In this document: piece after piece, positions 21,513 through 31,056 of the stretch
Layout of the letters: each line of letters begins with the position of its first letter
How positions within the stretch are numbered: position 1 is the first letter of the stretch
NCBI GenBank assembly: GCA_964019335.1
Contig: OZ025664.1
Span: forward strand, 310,001 to 374,000
DNA from: Diplonema japonicum
Taxonomy: Eukaryota; Euglenozoa; Diplonemea; Diplonemida; Diplonemidae
Direction: 5' to 3'
Length of the DNA: 64,000 nt
Notes under the pieces: generated by a model
The model's database searches: none
Seen by the model: the letters and a program-made list of their open reading frames with translations, nothing else
What the model was told of the DNA's origin: nothing
Position numbers and translations under genes: made by a program

Positions 21513-22041
21513 TAAATCTAACTCCGTTATAGAGATTTAAAAAATCGTTATTATTTTGTCACCCGCACTCGTAGACTTTTGTAGTTTTTTTTTTTCTTCT
21601 TTTTTTTTCTTTTTTTCTTCTTTGGACCTGTACCACGCTGGGGACGGAGTTAACGCCAGTGGAACACATCAACAACAACATCCGACGGGTACGGCCTTGT
21701 CAGTGACATAGGTATCGACCGTTACAGCGTCTTCGTGAAAGGACACCTGAGGAGAACGCACTCGCGATGCAGTCTTGCGGGACAGATATCTGTCGCAGAC
21801 CCGACAACCCGCCTGAGCTCCCAGAACAGGGACAATGGGGACTACCGGTGAGCGCAAAAACGCATTTAAAAGAACAGCTTTTTTTTTGCTTTTGTTTTTC
21901 CCCTCTCTCCTCTTCCCCTGCTGTTAAAGGTTTTTCTTTCTGTGTTTTTATATCGAAGTTTCTTATACTCTGGTCTTTTTGCTTTCCCCTTGCTTTTTTT
22001 TTTTTCTCAACCGCCTTCAATCAGCTTCCTAGCGGGCAAAG
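21513..22041. other. Spacer with unexplained coding-like segment
   Basis: A T-rich tract at about 21583-21622 is followed by a non-repetitive, GC-balanced segment (21625-21860) with an open frame 21657-21851, then another T-rich tract ending with an acceptor (CAATCAG, nt 22018-22024) before ALIX. The open segment could be an alternative 3' exon of the preceding gene. Confidence 0.55.
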
Positions 22042-24497
22042 ATGTCTTGTGAGCACCCACTGCTGGGGATTAGCATCAAGCAGACGTTGAGGGTGAACTT
22101 CAAGAATGCTAGCGAAGCGTATGCAACGAAGAACATGCCTGACGACTTGGAGACGATAGTGAAGGTGGCCGAAGGGCTTGACACTGCTCGAGACGAGACC
22201 GTGTCGTCGATGCAGGGGGCAGACGTAGAACAGGCGGAAGCGAATATATGGAAGTACTACCAGAAGCTGAAGAATTATTCAACACACATCCCTTCTGACG
22301 GCCTTCCATCCTTCCAGTGGACCGACTGCCTGAGCCAAAAGTCCCAGGCTGCAAAGGCAGACTCTGCTGAGCTGGAATTCGCGAGTTTTATCATGAACAT
22401 CGCCTCCCTGCACAGCACCCATGCATCCAACTACAGCATCACGGGGAGACCTCTAATGGAGTCTGCCAAGGAATACCTCCTCTCTGCTGGTATCTACAAG
22501 TACCTCGAGGAGCACATGAGTGACGAGAAAGTCTTCGATCTAAGGAAATCCAACCTCAGTGCCATGCAGGCCCTGATGCTCGCCCTAGCCGCGCACTGCC
22601 TCTATCTCCAAGTTTCGAAGAAGCCCCAACCCGACGCGGCGTCGAAGCTTGCAGTCGATCTCCTCACACACTACACCTCCCTCGAGGCCACCTTCCGTGT
22701 CCTCGAAGGGCTCAACCCAGAGTTCATGGAGTTTATTGTCTTTTTTAAAACTTACTTCGGGATGAAATACTGGATCCACCGTGCGGAGGCAGCAAAGAAG
22801 TTGATCAAGGATAAAGACCCTTATGTGGAGGACAGGCTTGGAATGCTTATTCACGGTTTGCACGCACAAGCCGCGTCACACCTTCCCCTGCCGAGGGATG
22901 TCAGAAAGTACCAGCCCCTTGCCAACGAAATTCTGACGCAGCTTAACGAGGACCTCCGCTACCTCCAAACAGAGAACGACAAGGTGTACCGGGTGCGCGT
23001 GCCGAAAGAGCTGGAAACACCGAAGCTTGTGATAACACAGAAGCTCAACCCCAAAGTCATCGAGATCCCCTCCGACATCCCCGACGAGCTTGCGCAACTT
23101 CCAAATGCAAAGCTCTCTGCTGACTTCAGAGAGTACAAAACGAAGACGCTCTTCCTAGTGGCGGAGACTGACAAGACTACGGAAGCTGCTGTGATAGAAC
23201 TCAGGACGAAACTCTCAACTTTGGAGGCGGTCAGCCTTCTGGCATCGATGCCCAGCAACGAAGGGCCCATCTTGGTATGGATGTACGTGCTTCTCACCCA
23301 CCACAGCCTGAATCCTTGACCAAGAAGCTGCAAGATAACATGGCGTCGACAAGCCTCCGTGACTCCTTCGAAACGATGCAGGCGACGGCGGAACTGTGCT
23401 CGCAGGACCTGACGAAAACCTCTGAACTGGTATGCTCCAAAAGACACTGTTCGCACCTTCCCTGCAGTACAACGACGCCAAAGCAAGCGATGAGAGCGGA
23501 TTCCAAGAGTTCGGTGACAGGTGGTACCTCGGCACTTCGAAGTTTTCGGAACTCCCTGAGGGCTGCTACTTGAAAAAGGTATTATGTAACCCACTCTGCC
23601 AGCACAACACAGACTGCGGCGGAGTACAGTGAAAAGCTCCAGAGCGCAGCGAAGTCGAACGAGGAGATGTCGGTACGGTTGCAACAAGACTTCAGCCTGC
23701 TGGAAAAGAGCATCGTAGAGCACGAGACGTGGGTGTCGAAAGGGGGCAAGCCTGAGGAGCAGGGGGTGGAGTTGTCAGCAGCTCTCGACGAGCTGGCGAC
23801 GCTTGTCAACAACTTTGAGATAGGCTGCACCGACGTGAACGGGGCACTGGCGGAGATGAAATTCGCAGCGGACAGCGAGCTGGAGATCATGACCGAGCTG
23901 ATTATGGCAAGGAACCCTGAGGAAGTCATGAAGCAAAAGGCAGAGGGCCACAAAGAAAGAGCAGAGAGAGTGGCCGGGCGAGTCGTGTCTCTGGGAGCAA
24001 TCATCGAAACAATCAAAGAGAAGGTGATCCCCGTAAAGCAGCAACTAGAGCAGCTAGCCTCAAACGACAAGCGGGAAGCAACAGCTAAGTACATAGCAGA
24101 CCTGGACAAGGCGTGCACAGAATACGCGAACCTGAAATTTGATTTGAAGCAAGGAGTGGAGTTCTACTCGGGGATGTCGGAAGCATGCCGGGCAATGGTG
24201 GAGAGGATGAGGTCCTTCTCAAAGGCAGCGGAGGAACAGTGCACAGAACTCAGGCAGCTCCTTTGTTTGAAGAACAAGAGGCAAACTGCGATGGATGCCG
24301 ATTATGCTTACGCAAGCAAGGTGGCACAGGAGCAGCAGCAGCAGCAGCAGCAGCAAGAACAGGGACAAGTGCCCTCCAACCAGCCTCAAATGTACCCTAG
24401 CAGCGCCCCGTATAACCCCTTTGCTTATGCCACTGCTCCGTCAGCCCCCCCATCTGTCAACCCTTACTTCCAGCAAAACCAGTATGGGAGTCGGTAG
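22042..24497 (+). CDS. ALIX: ALIX/Bro1-type ESCRT accessory protein
   Basis: Exons 22042-23274, 23307-23429, 23468-23578 and 23613-24497 (introns 32, 38 and 34 nt, all phase 0), giving 783 residues. Residues ~5-370 are a BRO1 domain (LGISIKQTLRVNFKN, ANIWKYYQKLKNYSTHIP, QWTDCLSQKSQAAKADSAELE, ASNYSITGR, AMQALMLALAAHCLY). A coiled-coil V-domain follows (residues ~380-690, LQQDFSLLEKSIVEHETWV...). The tail is Gln/Pro/Tyr-rich (QMYPSSAPYNPF..PSAPPSVNPYF), the usual place for partner-binding motifs. Nine Gln codons at about 24331-24359 form a CAG microsatellite. ALIX binds ESCRT-III (CHMP4/Snf7) and helps budding, cytokinesis and membrane repair. Without splicing the frame ends at 23319, so the introns are needed to reach the V-domain. 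Confidence 0.9.
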
Positions 24498-25540
24498 GCG
24501 TTTTAGTTTTTTTTCACTCAATTTTAAAAGAAGAGTATTTGTCGCGGTACACCTAGTCCAAAAGAAAAAAAAAAAAAGACAGGAGGATAGGTTTATTTTT
24601 ATTTTTTTAATATTTTTACTTTGTTTTCTGAGAGAAAGGAATGTTTTTTTGATTTTCCTTCTTCTTGTCCCCCTTGCTCCTTGCAAATCTGACCTTTTTT
24701 TTTTTTTATTCAGAACCCCCTCCCTGCTTACTGAAGTTTTATCGATTTTTTTTTGTTTTCCCCTTCTTTTTTGCCGCGGTGAGGAATTACTTGTCTTCTT
24801 TTATATACTACTGTAAATCTCTTAATTTTTTTTCCAGGGAGAAGGACACCCTAAAGAAAAGAGCTTGCTTCTAGAGACGAGTATTATTCGGCCTTCATTT
24901 TGTGATTGTATTTCTACAATCAGAACGAAAGCGAGGCTCCGGGTCTCCAGGTGGGATTTGCCCTTAAGCATCGCCTTAATGTTTTAGGTTCATCGTTTAA
25001 ATTTTTTTCTTTTGCCCTAGCCACTGGCCCCACAGGTTAGCCTATATAAAAGAGGGCCACCCGGAGCGTGCAAATACTAGAGGGAAAAAAGTAGCCTTAA
25101 AAAAGAAACAAAAACACCAAGAAATATTCCTCTTTTAATATACTCTTTTCTTCCCGGACAAAATTAAGAGACTTACAGTTTTCGTTACTCTCTTTTTTTT
25201 TTTTTTTTTTTTTTTTTGTTTATCTCAAATCTGTGAAGTGTTCAAGGCCACCTCCGCCCGAGCGTAAGAATGCGAGCAACGGCCTTCCATGTAGTAGTTT
25301 CTTTTGTATAAAAGAACACAAGGTGTGTCTGCAACTCGTAAGGAAAGCACTACAAAAAAACGGGAATAAGAAAACTTACAAACAATTTTAAGCATGGAGG
25401 AAGTTCCTTTTCCACACGTTTTTTTTTTTTTTTTTTTTTTCTTCTTTGTGGCTGGCAAAAATTTTCCCCGCAGCGACCCTGTTGCTTTTTCTTCACCGAA
25501 TACATCATTTCAGGAGAAGGGGGAGGAACCAAAAAACAAA
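24498..25540. other. Intergenic spacer with structured-RNA candidate
   Basis: About 1 kb. T- and A-rich ends flank a non-low-complexity core (24880-25110) with clear inverted repeats (entered separately). A second complex island at 25225-25340 includes CAAGGCC..GGCCTTCC arms. An acceptor (TTTCAG, nt 25508-25513) precedes the next gene. Confidence 0.6.
24900..25070 (+). ncRNA. Candidate structured non-coding RNA
   Basis: Two perfect inverted repeats stand out: a hairpin GATTGTA-TTTC-TACAATC (24904-24921), and a 9-bp pair GCTCCGGGT (24936-24944) with ACCCGGAGC (25059-25067) enclosing about 115 nt, the 3' arm being close to a TATA-like TATATAAAAG (25043-25052). GC content is higher than in the surrounding spacer and there is no ORF. 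The strand is a guess. RNase P, 5S, 7SL and U-snRNA cores were looked for by eye and not found. Confidence 0.35.
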
Positions 25541-26188
25541 ATGAAGGTTTTGGTCGAAGCAGTTATAGACGTGGTGTGCCCTTGGTGCTGCCTGGGGGTC
25601 GGTGTGCTCAAGGAAGCCATGGCGGTGATGGAAGAAAAAGAAGGGATGGAGTTCGAGGTGAAATTCCTACCGTGGGTGCTGGGGAAGAAGACGATAGAAA
25701 AAAGGGAAATGTACAAAAAAAGAATGGGCGAGACACGCATGGCGGCCATGGAGACAGAGCTCACAAAGCAATTCGCCAAGTTAGGCATGGGGTTCACCCT
25801 AGATGGTGTGTTCGGGTCCAGTCGGGACGCGCACATCCTAGCAGCACATGCCCCAGACCCTGATGCTTTTTATACCGACCTCTTCAAGAAGTACTTTGAG
25901 GAGGGCTGTGATATCGCGTTACACACTACGCTTGTGCCTCTTGCGTTGAGCCACAACATCGGCTCTCCTGAGGCACTCCTCTCCGAACCTGCCCAGGCTG
26001 CACGTCTCGACTCCCTCCTCTCCGCATCTCACGAGCTCCTCTCCCCCTTTGCTTCCGGTGTCCCGTTCTTCTTTTTCACCGAACGCAGCACGGGTGTCAA
26101 ACAAGCCATCCCTGGCGCACAGGACCTCGACATCTTCCTCAATACCCTCAGAAGGTTGAAACACAAAAGCTTGAACGCAAAGATCTAG
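25541..26188 (+). CDS. DsbA/FrnE-like thioredoxin-fold oxidoreductase
   Basis: 215 residues. The start is the ATG after TTTCAG and a short A-rich leader; the longer frame from 25394 adds a poly-Phe stretch and is rejected. DVVCPWCCLGVGVLKEA at residues ~10-26 gives the C-P-W-C active site (Cys13, Cys16) seen in the FrnE/2-hydroxychromene-2-carboxylate isomerase branch of DsbA-like proteins. A helical insertion follows (residues ~45-165, with SSRDAHILAAHA), and SGVPFFFF near residue 180 supplies the cis-Pro loop (usually GVP.F). Expected activity: thiol-disulfide exchange or glutathione-dependent isomerisation; the exact substrate is not visible. No signal peptide, so cytosolic. No introns. 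Confidence 0.85.
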   Translation: MKVLVEAVIDVVCPWCCLGVGVLKEAMAVMEEKEGMEFEVKFLPWVLGKKTIEKREMYKKRMGETRMAAMETELTKQFAKLGMGFTLDGVFGSSRDAHILAAHAPDPDAFYTDLFKKYFEEGCDIALHTTLVPLALSHNIGSPEALLSEPAQAARLDSLLSASHELLSPFASGVPFFFFTERSTGVKQAIPGAQDLDIFLNTLRRLKHKSLNAKI

Positions 26189-26320
26189 ATATTAAAAAAG
26201 AGAGAGAGAGAGAGTGAAGGAAACGCTTACTGCACATACCATGGGGTAAGAATGAAAAAACAAAAAAAAGATTCTTTTTTTTTTTTAAGAAATTCACCCG
26301 CACTCGTGTTATTCAGGTAA

Positions 26321-27154
26321 ATGGGATGCTGCGGTTCCTCCGAGCCCCGTGACAACAAGTCCCTTCCCCGACCTGTTAAGGAGAAGAGGCAGAATGTGCT
26401 GGTGCCGGTTCTTGTGGGAAAACTACCGCCTGAGCCGATCGATGCGAAGGATGGCAGCGAAAAGGTAAACTTGCAGAACAGCGGGCGCAGCACGAGAGTG
26501 AAGGACACACCCGAACACAGGGTATTCACCGATACAGGGAGCGGAACAGGCGGGGGCACTCGTAGTCTTGTGTTGGAAGAGAGTAGAAAAGAGTTTAGCA
26601 TCAAACATGTGAACCCTTTGGAGGGCCCAGAGGACATCAATGACGATGAAGAATTGAAAATACCGGAAAGCGAAGGGAAAATAGATCAGGAGGTGAGCGA
26701 TGGACGCGAGGAAATAGAAGAAGAAGAAGTAGAAGTAGAAGAGGAATGTCGCGATGAAGAATCGGAGCAAAAAGAAGACGAGGACGAGGAGGTGCCAGAG
26801 GAGGAAGTAAAAAAAGAAGAAGTGAAGGAAGAACTGCCCCTCCCCCGGATGACTAGCAGCGAGAGAAGGAATCTATTCTTCGGTGAGATTCGCTCTCTTG
26901 AAAGCGAGGAGGAAAGGAACCAAGCTGAACTAGACCCCAAGCAGCCCCTCCTTCACGACTCGAAGACTCTTGGTTTTCGTGCTACCAAGCCAGTACCTAA
27001 GCGGTCACGTAAACGGCCTACAATGTTGTGGATTATGGAGGACATGGGCATACCTGTGGCTCCTGACATGAAAGAGCGTCTGGAGGCCGTGGAGGCCATC
27101 GAAGCAGCTAAACCAAAGCAACCTAAAAAGAAAAAGAAACAAGTTTCTGTATAG
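26321..27154 (+). CDS. Acidic protein with N-terminal myristoylation/palmitoylation motif
   Basis: 277 residues starting MGCCGSSEPRD four bases after an AG acceptor (ATTCAG). Gly2 followed by Cys3-Cys4 and Ser6 is a textbook N-myristoylation plus palmitoylation signal, which in kinetoplastids targets proteins such as calflagins to the flagellar membrane; the location here is inference. Residues ~125-170 are a long Glu/Asp run (EEIEEEEVEVEEE...), residues ~180-235 are mixed charged, and the end (LWIMEDMGIPVAPDMKERLEAVEAIE then a Lys-rich tail) is helical. No known domain. No introns. Confidence 0.82.
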   Translation: MGCCGSSEPRDNKSLPRPVKEKRQNVLVPVLVGKLPPEPIDAKDGSEKVNLQNSGRSTRVKDTPEHRVFTDTGSGTGGGTRSLVLEESRKEFSIKHVNPLEGPEDINDDEELKIPESEGKIDQEVSDGREEIEEEEVEVEEECRDEESEQKEDEDEEVPEEEVKKEEVKEELPLPRMTSSERRNLFFGEIRSLESEEERNQAELDPKQPLLHDSKTLGFRATKPVPKRSRKRPTMLWIMEDMGIPVAPDMKERLEAVEAIEAAKPKQPKKKKKQVSV

Positions 27155-27817
27155 ATTGCCATATTTTCTTCTTCTTTTTTTTTTTTTTTTTTTTTTTTTT
27201 TGGTTGAACACGATGAAAATAAAATAAAAATTAAAATGTTGTTCTAAAAAAAAAAAAAAAAGAGCGGGTGGTAGAGCATTTGTTGGGCTTGTCTTTCTAC
27301 TCCCGGCTGTGCACAAAACAACAATCAAACTGTACTCTTTTTCTCTTTTTTTTCCCCCGGGGGGTGATGACTCGTCCGTCCTGCACGAATTTCCTCCCCT
27401 TGCTGCCCAATTTCTTCTTTTTTTTTCATTCTCCCCTTTCCTAGTTTTTTTTTTTTTATTATTACCTTATGCAACTACTTGTGTGCCGAGAGAAAAAAAA
27501 AGGGGAAGGAAAAAAAAAAAAAATTTAGCAATTTTCTAAAAGTTTTTTTTTTTTCCCCTACTCGTGCGAACAACAAAAGCATAAGTCGTAAAGAATTTAT
27601 TTTTACTTTTCTCCTTGATACTGATGATCAGACCCTAGTTTTTTTTTTCAAAAAAAAAAAAAGAAAATGTACTTTTAATCCTGCGGAAAGGAAGGGAGGA
27701 ACGGGGGAAAGGATTCCCCCCCCCCCCCCCCCTCCATTCCTTTTTGAGTTATACAGTCCACCCCCATCCTTTACTTTTTACTTTGTCACATTGAGAAGAA
27801 AAATAAAAAGGGAGGCG
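27155..27817. other. Intergenic spacer with hairpin repeat D2
   Basis: T- and A-runs (27175-27201, 27246-27261) surround repeat D2 (27467-27605). A palindromic CCCCCGGGGGG lies at about 27355-27365. A C-run (about 27716-27732) and the acceptor CACATTGAG (27788-27796) precede the next start codon. Confidence 0.6.
27467..27605 (+). repeat. Hairpin-forming dispersed repeat, family D copy 2
   Basis: Same block order as 11051-11160: TTATGCAACT, TTGTGTGCCGAG, A-rich arm, TTTAGCAATTTTC, T-rich arm, CTCGTGCGAACAACAAAAG, CATAAGTCGTAAAGAATTTATTTTT. The A-rich and T-rich arms can pair, as in copy 1, although the homopolymer lengths differ. Confidence 0.6.
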
Positions 27818-28873
27818 ATGGCAACAACACTAAGAATGGTGTTGAGGGGGCTCTGCATGTGTGGTGAGGTCAAGGCGGTGCAGAACGGGTGGGAAGGAGC
27901 GACGAAAGAATGGAAGGGCAAAACCTTCTGCGGGAATTGCGGGGAGACAGTGTCCATTAAATGCCAGCCAAACCCCGAAGAGAGAAGGGCAACCGACATT
28001 TTACACAAGCTGGCCCCATCCATGGACGGGACAAGACACAAAGGCCAAAACGGGAGAATTGGCATCATCGGAGGCTCCGAGATCTACACAGGCGCCCCGT
28101 ACTTTTCAGCCATGGCCGCGCTACGCGTGGGCGCTGAACTTGCATACGTCCTTACGGCACGTGAAGCAACATTACCAATCAAATCCTACTCACCAGAACT
28201 GATGGTAACACCCCTTTACCGGACAGACGACATTCATTCTGAAGTGGAACAACAAAATATTGTGGAAGTCATTACTAATCTCGCCCCACGGTTCCATTCA
28301 GCCGTCCTTGGCCCGGGGCTTGGTACCAACCCCCACCTTGCAAGCCCACTTGCTAAGGGGTTGCGGGTGTTGGGGTCAACGCCGCTTGTAATCGATGCTG
28401 ACGGGCTGCGTATTCTCAGCAAGGCGCCGCGTATGATATGCGGTCTTCATAATGTAGTCCTCACTCCCAACGCAAGGGAGATATACTTGTTCTTCCCTGA
28501 AGGGGAAACAAGGGACACTAGAACCCTCGCAGAAGAGCTCGCCAGGCGCTTCAACGTTACGGTTGTCCTGAAAGGCAAACACGACGTGATCACCAACGGG
28601 ACAGAAACCATGCTGTGCACGCTGCCAGGGTGCCCGCGTCGTGTGGGTGGTCTGGGTGACTTCCTCTCCGGGACAATAGGTGTGCTGCTCGGATGGCGTG
28701 CTGCCGAGTCCGTCACAGATGTCACTGTACCTGAAGCATGTCACGCTGCGTGCTCCTTAGTACGCAAAGCGGCAGAGCTTGCATTCGAAGCAAAACACCG
28801 TTCGATGTCCACCGTCGACGTAATGGACATGATAGGCACCGCGTCGCATCAATTGTTTCCCGCGAGGTTGTAG
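27818..28873 (+). CDS. NAXD: ATP/ADP-dependent NAD(P)HX dehydratase
   Basis: 351 residues from ATG 27818, which follows an AG acceptor and an A-rich leader. Residues ~75-350 are the ribokinase-like NAXD fold: RIGIIGGSEIYTGAPYFSAMAALRVGA, VLGPGLGT, LVIDADGLRIL, VVLTPNAREI, VVLKGKHDVI, and the ATP/phosphate motif GGLGDFLSGTIGVLLGW (usual form GGQGDLLSG). It repairs hydrated NADH and NADPH. The catalytic Asp is expected in GLGDFLSG. Odd feature: the N-terminal ~50 residues carry CMCGE...FCGNCGE, a C-x-C / C-x2-C arrangement not standard for NAXD that may bind a metal. The paired epimerase NAXE is not seen in the window. No introns. Confidence 0.9.
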   Translation: MATTLRMVLRGLCMCGEVKAVQNGWEGATKEWKGKTFCGNCGETVSIKCQPNPEERRATDILHKLAPSMDGTRHKGQNGRIGIIGGSEIYTGAPYFSAMAALRVGAELAYVLTAREATLPIKSYSPELMVTPLYRTDDIHSEVEQQNIVEVITNLAPRFHSAVLGPGLGTNPHLASPLAKGLRVLGSTPLVIDADGLRILSKAPRMICGLHNVVLTPNAREIYLFFPEGETRDTRTLAEELARRFNVTVVLKGKHDVITNGTETMLCTLPGCPRRVGGLGDFLSGTIGVLLGWRAAESVTDVTVPEACHAACSLVRKAAELAFEAKHRSMSTVDVMDMIGTASHQLFPARL

Positions 28874-28953
28874 AGCCTTTTTTTCCCCCCCTCTTTTTTT
28901 TCATTTCGTAAAGCAAAATTTTCTCTTTACAGGAAAAAAAAAAAGTGACATGA

Positions 28954-31056
28954 ATGGAAGAGCTCAGCGGAGGAGGTCTGCTTGAGAAGCTCTTCTGGGA
29001 AACCACCGAGAAGGCGAACAATGTGATATTCCTGCACCCACAACTGGCACTGTGTGGGTTGGTGCATTCTGTGGACGAAAAGGAAATGATGTTTGGGTAC
29101 TCGCACGTGCCGAGTATGCGTAATCTGATCTTGCTGGCAGCGCACGCCTTTGGCAGAGCTGGAAGATCGCAAGCCGTGGTGATGATGGGGGATTGGACCC
29201 CCACGCTGGTACAGTCACTGGTTGCCTCGATTCATGACGCTCTGTCAGAAGGAGTGCCTTTGAGATGGTCGCATCCAAGGGAGGTTACGAGACTGCAGTC
29301 CACGCTGCACCTGCTGCTCCTCTTCACCACCCTGTCAGGGAAGTACTCCATGGCAGGGCTGTCTATCCTGCTTGCCACGGGGCACAGCGGCGCTGTTGAT
29401 GTCAGCGTCTCCACCATATGGCTGTATCCCGGCTTCCTCACAACACTCAAGAAGCACAATGAAATGGGCTTCATCTTCAACATACCAATCTTCCAGCATT
29501 TAATGGCCGCTCCGCGGCAGCTTCTTGAAGCCTTCCTTCCCGCCACCTTCTTAGCCAACTACGGCAGCCTTGAAGACAAAGGCAAGTGGTTTGAGTTCGT
29601 AGATATGTTCTCTGGGCTTGGATTCACTGACCTGCAGATTGTCCTTGAGGGTGTTCTGCAGGCGGTGTCTCTCACGTTGCTGCTGCTCGACACCACCTTT
29701 GAGCAGGGCAACCAAAGGATGCTCAGCAACATCACAGCGATGTGCGAGCTGTTGGACTGTTCTATGCCTGCTTTGATACAAGGCCTGAAGCCCTCCCTCG
29801 ACTCCAAAGGTGTGGTGGGCAATGGTTTACCTGAAGCTGTGTACCTGCATGTTGTTGACTGGGTGTGCGGGTGCAGCGGTGGTGAGCTCAAGCGGTTCAA
29901 GCTTCCGCAGTGGCCATTCACCGTTGATGACCTTGGCCCAAGGGCGAGGAGGGACGGCAGGAGTGGTGTATCGGTTGTTGTGATGCCGCAGGCGTCGCCG
30001 TCCTTTGGTCCCAAAGGGTCCATCCCTGACTGTCTTGCTTCATGTGTCTTGCTGGCCAACATTGCCGCAGAACACCTGAATGTGTGGGCCGCGAAAACCC
30101 TTCTCCCAGAGACCCAGAAGGCCACCTGCTGTGCCCTCATACACGAGTTCATGACGCCGACATCGAAGGACAACCCGAAGACGTACCTTGAGACATGTCT
30201 CTCTGCAGGGGCTGTCCCAAGAACAAGCAGATCCCTTGTCAAGCCCATGCCCACATACCTCTCTGTCGCGCATACGCACAAAACAGTGAACTACCCGGTG
30301 CTACCTTTAGAAAAGGGGTCAACCGAGAAGTTTCTCTTCGGTCTGGCGGAGTTTTTGGCGCCGCTCCTGGCGGCTGATGCCTTGTTCACCCATCAGGTGC
30401 CGGTGTACATATCGTCCAACGCTGGGGTGCCTAGGCTGTTCCCCGCGTTGGAGAAGGTTTCAGAAGAGAGCATCGAAAACTCTGTGTTCTTGTCTGCCGC
30501 AAGGCAGCTGTTCGTGTCGACTGTAGGGAAGACTGCGACGAAGAAGGGTCAGCGGAAGGAGGAGGTGTGCGCGCAGATAACGGAGCTGCAGAAGGAGCTT
30601 GAGAAGCTTGATATAATAGAAGAACGAGAACCGAAAGAAACAGTGCGGCACCACTCCACGCCTGAGAGCAAGAAGACAAGGAGGAAGAGCGTGTTGATTG
30701 CGGAGTCACCTGTGTCGCCAGCTCCGACAAGCTCCTCCCCGTCACCGAAGAAAGGCAACCCCCTTGAAGGGTCTCTCTCGCAAATGGTGCACCTCACCAA
30801 AAGCTTCCGCTTGCGGAAGGAACGGTCCCACACACCAGCATCCCCTCCCCCGCAGCCACAGCCACTTCCCCACCCACAGCCGCAGACTACCCGGTCTAAA
30901 AAGCCCTCGGTCCGCCCACCCCTCACAACACTAAAAAGCCACAATCAGGAGGCAAGATCGCCTTACTCAGCAACACCACAACCCAGCCCACAGCCCGCCT
31001 CCTTCACCAGAAGCAACTGGAAACACATGTTGGCGAACATGGTCGAAAACCAATAG
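28954..31056 (+). CDS. Large protein of unknown function with basic, Pro-rich tail
   Basis: 700 residues. The upstream acceptor is clear (TCTCTTTACAG, nt 28922-28932). A short ATG frame starting at 28950 overlaps the chosen start out of frame. Residues ~1-520 are a compact, mostly helical and hydrophobic region without low complexity (LLEKLFWETTEKANN, MRNLILLAAHAFGRAGRS, STLHLLLLFTTLSGKY, MFSGLGFTDLQIVLEG, SIPDCLASCVLLANIAAEHL). A coiled coil follows (ITELQKELEKLDIIEE, residues ~550-568), then a Ser/Pro/Lys-rich disordered tail. No membrane segment is obvious and no family is recognised; a divergent large enzyme or scaffold is possible. No introns. Confidence 0.85.
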   Translation: MEELSGGGLLEKLFWETTEKANNVIFLHPQLALCGLVHSVDEKEMMFGYSHVPSMRNLILLAAHAFGRAGRSQAVVMMGDWTPTLVQSLVASIHDALSEGVPLRWSHPREVTRLQSTLHLLLLFTTLSGKYSMAGLSILLATGHSGAVDVSVSTIWLYPGFLTTLKKHNEMGFIFNIPIFQHLMAAPRQLLEAFLPATFLANYGSLEDKGKWFEFVDMFSGLGFTDLQIVLEGVLQAVSLTLLLLDTTFEQGNQRMLSNITAMCELLDCSMPALIQGLKPSLDSKGVVGNGLPEAVYLHVVDWVCGCSGGELKRFKLPQWPFTVDDLGPRARRDGRSGVSVVVMPQASPSFGPKGSIPDCLASCVLLANIAAEHLNVWAAKTLLPETQKATCCALIHEFMTPTSKDNPKTYLETCLSAGAVPRTSRSLVKPMPTYLSVAHTHKTVNYPVLPLEKGSTEKFLFGLAEFLAPLLAADALFTHQVPVYISSNAGVPRLFPALEKVSEESIENSVFLSAARQLFVSTVGKTATKKGQRKEEVCAQITELQKELEKLDIIEEREPKETVRHHSTPESKKTRRKSVLIAESPVSPAPTSSSPSPKKGNPLEGSLSQMVHLTKSFRLRKERSHTPASPPPQPQPLPHPQPQTTRSKKPSVRPPLTTLKSHNQEARSPYSATPQPSPQPASFTRSNWKHMLANMVENQ

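Noticed and set aside
27362-27400. Hammerhead-ribozyme-like GTGATGAC..TCGT..ACGAAT
   Set aside because: Stem II can form, but the required CUGAUGA and GAAA core bases are not both present.
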